The position numbers and the translations under genes were made by a program. The notes under the pieces are model-generated. The model did no database searches. It was not told the origin of the DNA and worked only from the letters and a program-made list of their open reading frames with translations. From Saccharothrix australiensis (GTDB lineage Bacteria > Actinomycetota > Actinomycetes > Mycobacteriales > Pseudonocardiaceae), in contig NZ_RBXO01000001.1 of assembly GCF_003634935.1 (NCBI RefSeq), forward strand, positions 3,001,501-3,065,500: 64,000 nt of DNA, in the 5' to 3' direction. This document shows positions 33,833 through 41,537 of this stretch, piece by piece (position 1 is the stretch's first letter; each line of letters opens with the position of its first letter).

Positions 33833-34561
33833 GTGCCCGACGCGATCTTCGCCCACCCGCGCCTTGCCGCCATTTACGACGCCTTCGACGGGGAACGCGG
33901 TGATCTGACGGCTTACCTGGACATCGCCGACGAGTTGGGCGCGGATCGCGTGCTCGACGTCGGCTGCGGGACGGGGTCCTTGGCGATCCTGCTCGCCGAC
34001 AGCGGGCGCGAGGTCGTGGCGGTCGACCCGGCCGGTGCTTCGCTGGCGGTCGCGAGGTCGAAGGACCGGGCCGGCCGGATCACCTGGGTGCACGGCGAGG
34101 TCGCCGCGGTGCCGAGCCGCGATGTCGATCTGGCGGTGATGACCGGGAACGTGGCGCAGGTCTTCCTGACCGACCACGACTGGGCGCAAGCCCTGCGGGG
34201 CATCCGCGCCGCACTCCGCCCCGGCGGGCACCTCGTGTTCGAGACCAGGCGTCCGGAGCGCCGGGCGTGGGAGGAGTGGGCCGCCGATGAGGCTCGGCTC
34301 ACCCTCGACGTGCCGGGGACCGGACCGGTGGAGCAGCGTCGCGAGGTCACCGCCGTGGACCTCCCGTTCGTCTCCTTCCGACACACCTACCGGTTCCTGG
34401 CCGACGGCGCGGTCGTGACCTCGGACTCGACCCTCCGCTTCCGCGGACGCGCCGAGGTCGAAGCAAGCCTGACCGCGGCCGGCTACCGGGTGCGGGACGT
34501 GCGCGACGCACCGGACCGCCCCGGGCGGGAGTTCGTCTTCATCGCCCAGCGCACGACCTGA
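33833..34561 (+). CDS. Class I SAM-dependent methyltransferase
   Basis: A 242-residue methyltransferase with motif I RVLDVGCGTGSLAILLADSG (residues ~38-57), the acidic VVAVDPAGASLAVARSK strand, LRPGGHLVFETRRP as motif III, and the C-terminal beta hairpin. The first residues 'PDAIFAHPRLAAIYDAFDGE' are typical of small-molecule methyltransferases. GTG 33833 was chosen because the family starts there; the frame is open to 33728, but those 35 residues are Arg-rich. It may be a further tailoring enzyme of the peptide cluster or unrelated. Confidence 0.82.
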   Translation: MPDAIFAHPRLAAIYDAFDGERGDLTAYLDIADELGADRVLDVGCGTGSLAILLADSGREVVAVDPAGASLAVARSKDRAGRITWVHGEVAAVPSRDVDLAVMTGNVAQVFLTDHDWAQALRGIRAALRPGGHLVFETRRPERRAWEEWAADEARLTLDVPGTGPVEQRREVTAVDLPFVSFRHTYRFLADGAVVTSDSTLRFRGRAEVEASLTAAGYRVRDVRDAPDRPGREFVFIAQRTT

Positions 34562-34563
34562 AC

Positions 34564-34578
34564 CGTCCGAAAAGGACG
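34564..34578. terminator. Small hairpin between convergent genes
   Basis: CGTCC-GAAAA-GGACG forms a five-base stem directly after the methyltransferase stop and before the convergent MFS gene. The stem is short and has no U-tract, so termination is only a possibility. Confidence 0.3.
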
Positions 34579-34654
34579 ATCACGCGACGGACCCGGAACA
34601 CGGCTGGGCGCAGTCCTCGTCCGCGATCACCCTGGCGGCAGGTCGTCGTGGCCC

Positions 34655-35833
34655 TCATCGGACCGGCGACCGCTGTTCCCCGACCACCGTCAGCACCGCG
34701 GCGGTCGTCAGCGCCGCCCCGACGACGACCGCGCCGGTGGGTGCCAGCGCGGCGACGCCGAAAGTGGAGTTGACGGCGGCCCCGAGGAGTCCTCCGCCGG
34801 CGACGCCGAGTTGGACGGCGGAGGCGTTGAGGGTGATCAGCATGGCGCCGTTGTCGGGGTGGGTGTCCAGGAGGCGGTTGGTCTGCGCGGGCGTGAAGGT
34901 CCAGCCGAACAGGCCCCACACCAGCAGGCACAGGCCGAGCAGGAGCGGCGTGGTGGCGAAGGGCAGCAGCAGCAAAGCGGTCGCGATGACCGTCATGCTG
35001 GTCCACAGCACGCGCCGCCAGCCGAACCGGTCGACCAGGAAGCCGCCCAGCAGCGTTCCGCTGGTGGAGCCGATCCCGAAGACCAGGATCGCGGTGGCGG
35101 TCTGGGCCGCGGTCGCGCCGACGTTGTGCCGGACGAGCAACGAGATGTAGGCGTAGACCACGAATTCGCCGAGCACCACGGCGAAGGTCAGCACCAGGAC
35201 GGCGAGCAGTCGGCGGCGGGTCAGGAACGCCAGGCGCTCGCGCATGCCCGTCCCGCTGACGGGGTGGTCGCCGAGCCTGCTGGACCACTGCGCGCCGGCG
35301 ACGGCGACGGCGCCCGCGGCGACCAGGACCAGCACGAGCCGCCAGCTCAGCACCGAGGCCAGGTAGATGCCCAGCGGTGCGCCCAGGAGGGTCGCGGCGG
35401 TGAATCCACTGGAGACGATCGACAGCACCCGGCCCCGCCGGTCGGCGCCCAGCGCGAGCCCGCGGGCCGCGGCGTTGGGGATGTACGCGCACGCACCCAG
35501 CGACGCGATCAGCCGCCCCGCGACGAGCGCCGGCAGCGTACCGGCGGAGGCGGAGACGAGGTTGCCGACCGCGAACGCGCCGAGCCCGAGCGTGCACACG
35601 AGCCGCTGGGACCGCCCGCCGGCGAGCACCGCCAACGTCGGCGCGCCGAAGACGTACACCAGTGGGTACAGCGCGAGGGCCGCGCCCACCGCGCCCGGCT
35701 CGGCGCGCAGGTCGTGGCCGAGCTGCGGCAGCACGCCAGTGAGGATCGTGCCCTCACTGGCGACCACGAACGCCCCGAACACCAGCGGGGTCAGGCTCCA
35801 CCACGTCGGAGTTCGCTTCTGGACAGCCGTCAC
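34655..35833 (-). CDS. Major facilitator superfamily exporter
   Basis: A 392-residue MFS protein with about twelve hydrophobic segments. The loop after the second segment has the shape of the family motif A (LAGGRSQRLVC), and the second half begins near residue 200. The sequence resembles the arabinose-efflux/chloramphenicol-resistance type of drug:H+ antiporter. GTG 35833 is preceded by AAGGACGAG. It diverges from the second Rho gene, so it may belong to the same resistance or response unit. The substrate is unknown. Confidence 0.85.
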   Translation of the reverse strand: MTAVQKRTPTWWSLTPLVFGAFVVASEGTILTGVLPQLGHDLRAEPGAVGAALALYPLVYVFGAPTLAVLAGGRSQRLVCTLGLGAFAVGNLVSASAGTLPALVAGRLIASLGACAYIPNAAARGLALGADRRGRVLSIVSSGFTAATLLGAPLGIYLASVLSWRLVLVLVAAGAVAVAGAQWSSRLGDHPVSGTGMRERLAFLTRRRLLAVLVLTFAVVLGEFVVYAYISLLVRHNVGATAAQTATAILVFGIGSTSGTLLGGFLVDRFGWRRVLWTSMTVIATALLLLPFATTPLLLGLCLLVWGLFGWTFTPAQTNRLLDTHPDNGAMLITLNASAVQLGVAGGGLLGAAVNSTFGVAALAPTGAVVVGAALTTAAVLTVVGEQRSPVR

Positions 35834-35962
35834 GTTCGCTCGTCCTTGCCCGGTTCTCGTAGGAGCTGTGCGGTAGCGCTTCGGTGATCGTCTCGCGATG
35901 AGCTTGCCATGCCGCCGGCGTCGGCCCGTGGGGGAGCGGGTCGCACACCGGTGTCCCGGCGC

Positions 35963-35992
35963 TTGCGCGTCGGTCGGACCGACGGTTATGCT
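35963..35992 (+). promoter_or_regulatory. Promoter of the Rho paralogue with an operator in the spacer
   Basis: TTGCGC (35963-35968) and TATGCT (35987-35992) are separated by 18 bases and fit actinobacterial sigma-70-type promoters. The spacer holds an inverted repeat with eight-base arms, CGTCGGTC and GACCGACG (35968-35984), one base apart. An operator lying exactly between the two hexamers suggests tight repressor control. The transcript would have a ~160-base leader. The rest of the 324-base gap (35834-36157) has no gene. Confidence 0.55.
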
Positions 35993-36157
35993 GTCGCCAT
36001 CTCGTTCTCGTGGACGTAGGCGGCTCAGCCCCACCCACGAACCTCTCGGAAGTCCCGGCTCGGACGTGGCTCGACGCAGCCTTTCCCGACCTGTCGCCGA
36101 GGGCGCCGCCGCGGCGTGGCCGCGTTGTCCACCATTCCCTCGATCAGGGAGAAACCC

Positions 36158-37285
36158 TTGAAGCACAACGATTTCACCACCACCCGGCTCGCCTCCGGCG
36201 TACTCGACGTCGGGGACCGCCGGGCCGTGCTGCGCACCGACGGCTACCTGCCGGGCCCGCACGACGTCACCGTGCCCTCGCGGCTGGTGGCCGAGCACGG
36301 GCTGCGGCGCGGCGACGAGGTCCACGGCCGGGTCGCGCCCCCGCCCCACGACGGCAAACCGCCGTCGCTGGTCACCGTCGAAGCCGTCAACGGCGCGCAC
36401 CCGCGCCACTCCCGCGCCCGGCCCGCCTTCACCGACCTCGTGCCGACCCACCCGAGCCGTCGGCTGCGGCTGGAGACCGAGGCGCACGAGTTGACCACGC
36501 GGGTGGTCGACCTGCTGGTGCCGATCGGCAAGGGGCAGCGCGCCCTGGTCGTCGCGCCGCCCAAGGCGGGCAAGACCACCGTGCTGCGGTCCATCGCCCA
36601 CGGCCTGGCCAAGAACCACCCCGAGTGCCACCTGATGCTCGTCCTGGTCGGTGAACGCCCGGAAGAGGTCACCGACCTGGCGCGCGCCGTGCCGGCCGAG
36701 GTCGTCGCGGCCACGTTCGACCACCCGCCGCGCGACCACACCGCGCTCGCCGAGCTGGCCGTCGAACGCGCCAAGCGCCTGGTCGAACTGGGCCGGGACG
36801 TGGTGGTGCTGCTGGACTCCGCGACCCGCCTCGGCCGCGCCTACAACCTCGCCGCACCGGCGTCCGGCCGAATCCTGTCCGGCGGTGTGGACGCCGGCTC
36901 GCTCACCGCGCCCAAGCGGTTCCTCGGCGCGGCGCGCGACGTCGAGGGCGGTGGTTCGCTGACGATCATCGCCACCGCGCTGGTCGACACCGGCTCGGCG
37001 GGCGACGCGCTGCTGTTCGAGGAGTACAAGGGTACCGGCAACGCCGAACTGCGCCTGGACCGCAAGACCGCCGCGCGACGGGTGTTCCCGGCCGTGGACG
37101 TCCACCAGTCCGGCACCCGCCGCGAAGACCTCCTGCTCACACCCGCCGAGGCCGCCTCCACCCGGCTGCTGCGCCGAGCCCTGGCGGGCAAGGAGGACGC
37201 GGTGGACGTGCTGCTCGACGGCCTCCGCAAGACCGGCGACAACGCCGAGTTCCTGACCCGCCTCACGGCCACCACACCCCGCTGA
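36158..37285 (+). CDS. rho: Second, short transcription termination factor Rho
   Basis: A 375-residue Rho paralogue. Residues 10-35 and 50-80 form the RNA-binding cold-shock-like domain (ASGVLDVGDRRAVLRTDGYL). The ATPase has P-loop VAPPKAGKTTVLRSIA (~131-146), VLVGERPEEVTDL, LLDSATRLGRAYN, and the R-loop region EYKGTGNAEL. The N-terminal helix bundle and the long basic insertion of actinobacterial housekeeping Rho are missing, so this is a specialised copy. TTG 36158 was chosen because AGGGAGAAA lies four bases upstream; GTG 36116 is the alternative. At the position of E. coli D210 it has Gly, and at M219 it has Leu, both next to the bicyclomycin pocket. A role as an inhibitor-resistant substitute is possible but untested. 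Confidence 0.88.
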   Translation: MKHNDFTTTRLASGVLDVGDRRAVLRTDGYLPGPHDVTVPSRLVAEHGLRRGDEVHGRVAPPPHDGKPPSLVTVEAVNGAHPRHSRARPAFTDLVPTHPSRRLRLETEAHELTTRVVDLLVPIGKGQRALVVAPPKAGKTTVLRSIAHGLAKNHPECHLMLVLVGERPEEVTDLARAVPAEVVAATFDHPPRDHTALAELAVERAKRLVELGRDVVVLLDSATRLGRAYNLAAPASGRILSGGVDAGSLTAPKRFLGAARDVEGGGSLTIIATALVDTGSAGDALLFEEYKGTGNAELRLDRKTAARRVFPAVDVHQSGTRREDLLLTPAEAASTRLLRRALAGKEDAVDVLLDGLRKTGDNAEFLTRLTATTPR

Positions 37286-37483
37286 GGGCGCGTCCGCGGC
37301 AAGCGGGCGACCGCCGACCACCGCACCGGTGCGACGGTCAACCTGCCCGCGGGGACCCGCGACCGCGTGAGGACGGCTCGGACGGCCTGGCCGATCCGGT
37401 GCGCGGCCGGTCGCCCCGCACGGTCGGCCGTTCCACGGGACACCCGAAGGCCGCGCTGAGCGCCGTGGCGCGACACTACGCGG

Positions 37484-38314
37484 GTGCTTCCCCACGACGC
37501 CGCACGGAACGCCGCCCACTACCTCGCCGTCGCCGACCGGTTGCTGCCGGGGAAGATCACCGGCTTCTACGTCGTCGGCTCGGCCGCCCTGGGCGCTTGG
37601 CGGCCGAACCGCAGCGACATCGACTTCGTCGCCGTGGTGGACGGCGGGCTCGACGACCGGCGGTTGCGCCGGTTGCGCGTCCTGCACGTGGTCGGCAACC
37701 TGCCGGCCGCCGCGCGGTCCGCCGCCAGGGCGGACCCGACCCTGCCCGGCACGATGAACGGCGTCTTCGTCCCGGCGGCGGACCTGGGCGAGCCGGTGAC
37801 CGGGATCCGACCCCTGGCGTCGCACAGCGGCTGGTCCTTCGCCAAGGGCCGCGGCTTCGACGTGAACCCGGTCGGGTGGAAGGTGCTGCGGGAGGGCGGG
37901 ATCGCCCTGCGCGGGCCGGAACCGCACCGGCTCGCGCTCGACCCGGAGCCGCACCGGCTGCGCGACTGGAACCTCGACCAGCTCCGCGGCCACTGGCGGA
38001 CCTGGGCCGAGCGGCTCCTGGCCGGGAATGCGCGCGGCAAGCCGCTGGTGCCGGCCCATGCGACGGCTGTCTCACGCGTCCTCGGCCCGCCGCGCCTGCA
38101 CCACACGGCCGTCACCGGTGAGGTGATCTCGAAGGAGAGCGCGGCCCAGCACGCGCTCGACACCTTCGGCGACCGCTGGCGACCCCTCATCCGGGCCGCC
38201 CTCGCCCAGCGCGCCAACGCGCCGGTGCCGGGTTCGCCGGCTCCCGGCGAGCTGATCCGGATGGCGGGCGAGTTCACCCTGGAGGTGGTGGCCGACGCCG
38301 AGCAGCGGGCGTGA
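37484..38314 (+). CDS. Nucleotidyltransferase (aminoglycoside adenylyltransferase-like)
   Basis: A 276-residue protein with the polymerase-beta nucleotidyltransferase motif GSAALGAWRPNRSDIDFVAV (G-S followed by D-x-D), here near residues 31-50. The C-terminal helical domain is of the kind found in AadA/ANT enzymes. Such enzymes transfer AMP to a hydroxyl of an aminoglycoside or other small molecule. The family also includes many uncharacterised members, so antibiotic resistance is not established. GTG 37484 begins the first helix; a ribosome binding site is not obvious. It follows the short Rho gene by 198 bases. Confidence 0.75.
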   Translation: MLPHDAARNAAHYLAVADRLLPGKITGFYVVGSAALGAWRPNRSDIDFVAVVDGGLDDRRLRRLRVLHVVGNLPAAARSAARADPTLPGTMNGVFVPAADLGEPVTGIRPLASHSGWSFAKGRGFDVNPVGWKVLREGGIALRGPEPHRLALDPEPHRLRDWNLDQLRGHWRTWAERLLAGNARGKPLVPAHATAVSRVLGPPRLHHTAVTGEVISKESAAQHALDTFGDRWRPLIRAALAQRANAPVPGSPAPGELIRMAGEFTLEVVADAEQRA

Positions 38315-38320
38315 ACCGGT

Positions 38321-38347
38321 CGGATCGCCTTGAGAGGTGGCGATCCG
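38321..38347. terminator. Hairpin terminator after the nucleotidyltransferase gene
   Basis: CGGATCGCC (38321-38329) and GGCGATCCG (38339-38347) form a perfect nine-base stem with a nine-base loop, starting six bases after the stop codon. Confidence 0.65.
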
Positions 38348-38507
38348 GGGGTCGGGACGTCGGATGGGAGTGCGAGGGCTGCCGCCGCACGGGGACCGTG
38401 AGGGCAGCCGTTCGTGTGAACCGCCGGCGAGGTCGGCGCGTCGGCCCGACCCGCGCGCTATCCCTGCTGCGCAAGGCGCACAGCGGCGCGAGGGAAGGCG
38501 ACGGGGT

Positions 38508-41414
38508 ATGGCGGTGGAGTTCGGTCTGCTGGGCGAGGTGACCGCGCACGTCGACGGTCGGGCGGTGGACCTGGGACCGGCCAGGCAGCGGTGCGTGCTG
38601 GCGGCGTTGGCGGTGGACGTCGGCCGTGCGGTGCCGGTGGAGCGGCTGGTGGAGCGGGTGTGGGGTCCGGACGCGCCGGTGCGGGCGCGGACGACGTTGC
38701 ACAGCTACCTCTCCCGGCTGCGCCAAGCCCTGGCGGACTCGGGCGAGGTGGACGTCGTCCGGCGGTCGGGCGGGTACGCCCTGGTGGTGGGCGGGTCCGA
38801 GCCCGCCGTGGACCTGCACCGGTTCCACGAGCTGCGCGGCCGGGCACGCGGCGACGACGTGGCGCTGCTGACCGAGGCGCTGGCGCTGTGGCGAGGGGAG
38901 GCGCTGACCGGCCTGAGCGGGCAGTGGGCGGAGGCGGAGCGCGAGCGCCTGCGGCACGAGCGGCTGGCCGTCCAGCACGACCTGGTCGACGCCAGGCTCC
39001 GCGCGGGCCAGGGCGGGGAACTGGTGGCGGAGCTGTCCGCGCGGGCCGCGGAGCACCCGTTGGACGAACGCGTCGCCGGCCAGTACCTGCTGGCCCTGTA
39101 CCGCGGCGGTCGCCAGGCCGACGCCCTGGAGCACTATCGGCAGGTGCGGGAGCGGTTGGTGGACGAACTGGGCACCGAACCCGGTGCCGCGTTGCAGGAC
39201 CTCCACCGCCGTGTCCTCACCGCCGACCCGTCCCTGGCCGCGGACGAAGCCGCGGCACGGCGTGTCAGGTCGCCGGCGGTGCCCCTCCAACTGCCGGCCT
39301 CGCCCGGGTCGTTCACGGGCCGCGTCCCCGAGTTGGCCGAGCTGGATCGCATCCTCATCGACGCGGCCGGCGCGGATCCCACCGCGACGCCGGAGGGCTC
39401 GCCCGCGGCGGGGTCCACGGTGCTGATCTCGACGATCGGTGGTGCGGGTGGGCTCGGCAAGACCTGGCTCGCGCTGGCGTGGGCGCATCGGGTGGTGGGG
39501 CGGTTCCCGGACGGGCAGTTGTTCGTGGACCTGCGGGGGTTCAGCCCGGCGGGGGAGCCGATGACGGCGGACGAGGCGGTGCGCGGCTTCCTGGACGCGC
39601 TCGGCGTGGCGGCCGAGAGCGTGCCCGTCGACCCGGACGCGCGGGTCGCCCGGTACCGCAGCCTGGTGGCGGGTCGGCGGATGCTCATCGTGTTGGACAA
39701 CGCCGCCACCGCGGACCAGGTCGTGCCGCTGCTGCCGGGCAGTGCCTCGTGCACGGTGCTGGTCACCAGCCGCAACCGGCTACCGGGGCTGGTGGTCCGC
39801 CACGGCGCCCATCCCCTGAACCTGGACGTCCTCACCGACGCGGAGTCCCGGCAGTTGCTGGTGGCGCGGCTGGGCGCGGCCCGCGTGGCGGCCGAGGAGG
39901 CGGCGGTGGCCGACCTGGTCGGGCTGTGCGGCGGGTTCCCGCTGGCGCTGGGCGTCATCGCCGCCCGCGCCGCCGCCGAACCCCACCTGCCGCTGGCCGA
40001 CACCGTCGCCGAACTGCGCGAGCACGGCCTGGACGCCTTCGACGACACCGACCCGGCCGCGAGCCTGCCCACGGTGCTGTCCTGGTCCCTGCACCGGCTC
40101 ACCGAGCCGCAGCGCACCGCCTTCGCGCTGCTGGGCATCGCACCCGGACCCGACACCGGCCTGCCCGCCGCCGCCAACCTCACCGGCCTGCCCGAGCGCG
40201 AGACGCGCGCCACCCTGCGCGCCCTGGCCGACGCCTCCCTGCTCGACCGCGCACCCGGCGGCCGCTACGCCATGCACGACCTGGTCCGCGCCTACGCCAC
40301 CACCGTCGCCCACGACCACCTGCCCGAACCGGTGCGGCGGACGGCGCTGGAACGGGTGCTCGACTTCTACCTCCACACCGCCCACACTGCCGGCCGCCTC
40401 ATGGCCCCCCACGCCAAGTCGCCGACCCCGGAGCCACCCGCGCCAGGGGTGCGGCCGCACCCGCTGCCCGACGACCTCGCCGCGATGGCGTGGATGAGCG
40501 CTGAACACGCCCACCTGCTCGCCGCGCAGCACACCGCCGCCGCGCACCACCACTACCACACCGTCTGGCACCTCGCCCGGAACCTGGCCCTCTTCCACTG
40601 GCGGCGGGGACACCGCCACGACGAGCTGGCCGTGTGGCAGGCCGCCCTGGACGCGGCCGCCCACCTGCCGGACCCCGCCGCCCGCATCCACGCCCATCGA
40701 CGCCTGGGCCGCGCCCACGCCCAGCTGGGCAGGCACGAGGAGGCCATCGAGCACCTGCGCCGGGCACTCACCCTCGCGGGACTGCACCACGACACCAGCC
40801 AACACGCCGACATCCACAACGACCTCGCAGGGGCCTGGGGACAGCGGGGGGACGACCACAAGGCCCTGCACCACGCCCGGCAGTCCCTGGAGCTGCACCG
40901 CACCCTGGACAACCCCGTGATGGAGGCATACGCGCGCAACAACGTGGGCTGGTGCGCCGCCCGCGTGGGCGACTACGACACCGCCCGCGAACACTGCCTG
41001 GCCGCGCTCGCCCTGCACCGACGCCACCACCACGCCGACGGCGAGGCGACCGCCCTGGACAGCCTGGGCTACATCGACCACCACACCGGGCACTACGAGC
41101 AGGCCCTCGACCACTACGAGCAGGCGCTCGCGATCTACCGCACCCTCGGCCACGTCCACTACACCGCCAACTCGCTCGACCGCCTCGGCCACTCCCACAC
41201 CGCACTCGGGCGGCACGACCGGGCCCGCGCGGAATGGCGGGAAGCGATGGAGCTGTACCGGCAACAGGGCCGCGACACCGACGCCGAGCGCGTCCGGCGG
41301 CAGCTCGACGACCTCGACAGCGGCGCCGGGGACAGCGGAACCGGGGACAGCGGCACCGGAGACAACGGAACCGGGGACAGCGGCACCGCGGACGAGCCCG
41401 ACGCGGTCGGCTGA
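38508..41414 (+). CDS. SARP-family regulator with NB-ARC and TPR domains (first of a tandem pair)
   Basis: A 968-residue AfsR-like regulator. Residues 1-95 form an OmpR-type winged helix, 100-245 the bacterial transcription activation (BTAD) domain with DLHRFHELRG and AEHPLDERVAGQYLLALY, 270-560 an NB-ARC ATPase with P-loop GGAGGLGKTW (311-320), and 640-940 TPR repeats. The last ~25 residues are a GDSGT repeat tail. Such proteins sense a signal through the TPR region and activate secondary-metabolite or developmental genes. ATG 38508 is preceded by GAGGGAAGG. The target could be the peptide cluster or the next SARP copy; neither is shown. Confidence 0.9.
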   Translation: MAVEFGLLGEVTAHVDGRAVDLGPARQRCVLAALAVDVGRAVPVERLVERVWGPDAPVRARTTLHSYLSRLRQALADSGEVDVVRRSGGYALVVGGSEPAVDLHRFHELRGRARGDDVALLTEALALWRGEALTGLSGQWAEAERERLRHERLAVQHDLVDARLRAGQGGELVAELSARAAEHPLDERVAGQYLLALYRGGRQADALEHYRQVRERLVDELGTEPGAALQDLHRRVLTADPSLAADEAAARRVRSPAVPLQLPASPGSFTGRVPELAELDRILIDAAGADPTATPEGSPAAGSTVLISTIGGAGGLGKTWLALAWAHRVVGRFPDGQLFVDLRGFSPAGEPMTADEAVRGFLDALGVAAESVPVDPDARVARYRSLVAGRRMLIVLDNAATADQVVPLLPGSASCTVLVTSRNRLPGLVVRHGAHPLNLDVLTDAESRQLLVARLGAARVAAEEAAVADLVGLCGGFPLALGVIAARAAAEPHLPLADTVAELREHGLDAFDDTDPAASLPTVLSWSLHRLTEPQRTAFALLGIAPGPDTGLPAAANLTGLPERETRATLRALADASLLDRAPGGRYAMHDLVRAYATTVAHDHLPEPVRRTALERVLDFYLHTAHTAGRLMAPHAKSPTPEPPAPGVRPHPLPDDLAAMAWMSAEHAHLLAAQHTAAAHHHYHTVWHLARNLALFHWRRGHRHDELAVWQAALDAAAHLPDPAARIHAHRRLGRAHAQLGRHEEAIEHLRRALTLAGLHHDTSQHADIHNDLAGAWGQRGDDHKALHHARQSLELHRTLDNPVMEAYARNNVGWCAARVGDYDTAREHCLAALALHRRHHHADGEATALDSLGYIDHHTGHYEQALDHYEQALAIYRTLGHVHYTANSLDRLGHSHTALGRHDRARAEWREAMELYRQQGRDTDAERVRRQLDDLDSGAGDSGTGDSGTGDNGTGDSGTADEPDAVG
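41328..41387 (+). repeat. Four 15-bp tandem repeats at the 3' end of the first SARP gene
   Basis: Four units close to GGGGACAGCGGAACC encode GDSGT-GDSGT-GDNGT-GDSGT just before the stop codon. The second SARP gene has no such tail. Confidence 0.85.
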
Positions 41415-41537
41415 TCCTCGACCGGTTCGCCGCGGTGCTCGGCTGATCGACTGAAAACCCGACGTAACCCGGAGATCGCCCGACGCTCCTGATAGACCAC
41501 GTTCCGGGAGCCAGGGGCGAGCCAGGGGGGTTTCCTG

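Noticed and set aside
37484-38314. Naming the nucleotidyltransferase an aminoglycoside resistance gene
   Set aside because: The catalytic motif is shared by many non-resistance enzymes, and nothing in the sequence fixes the substrate.
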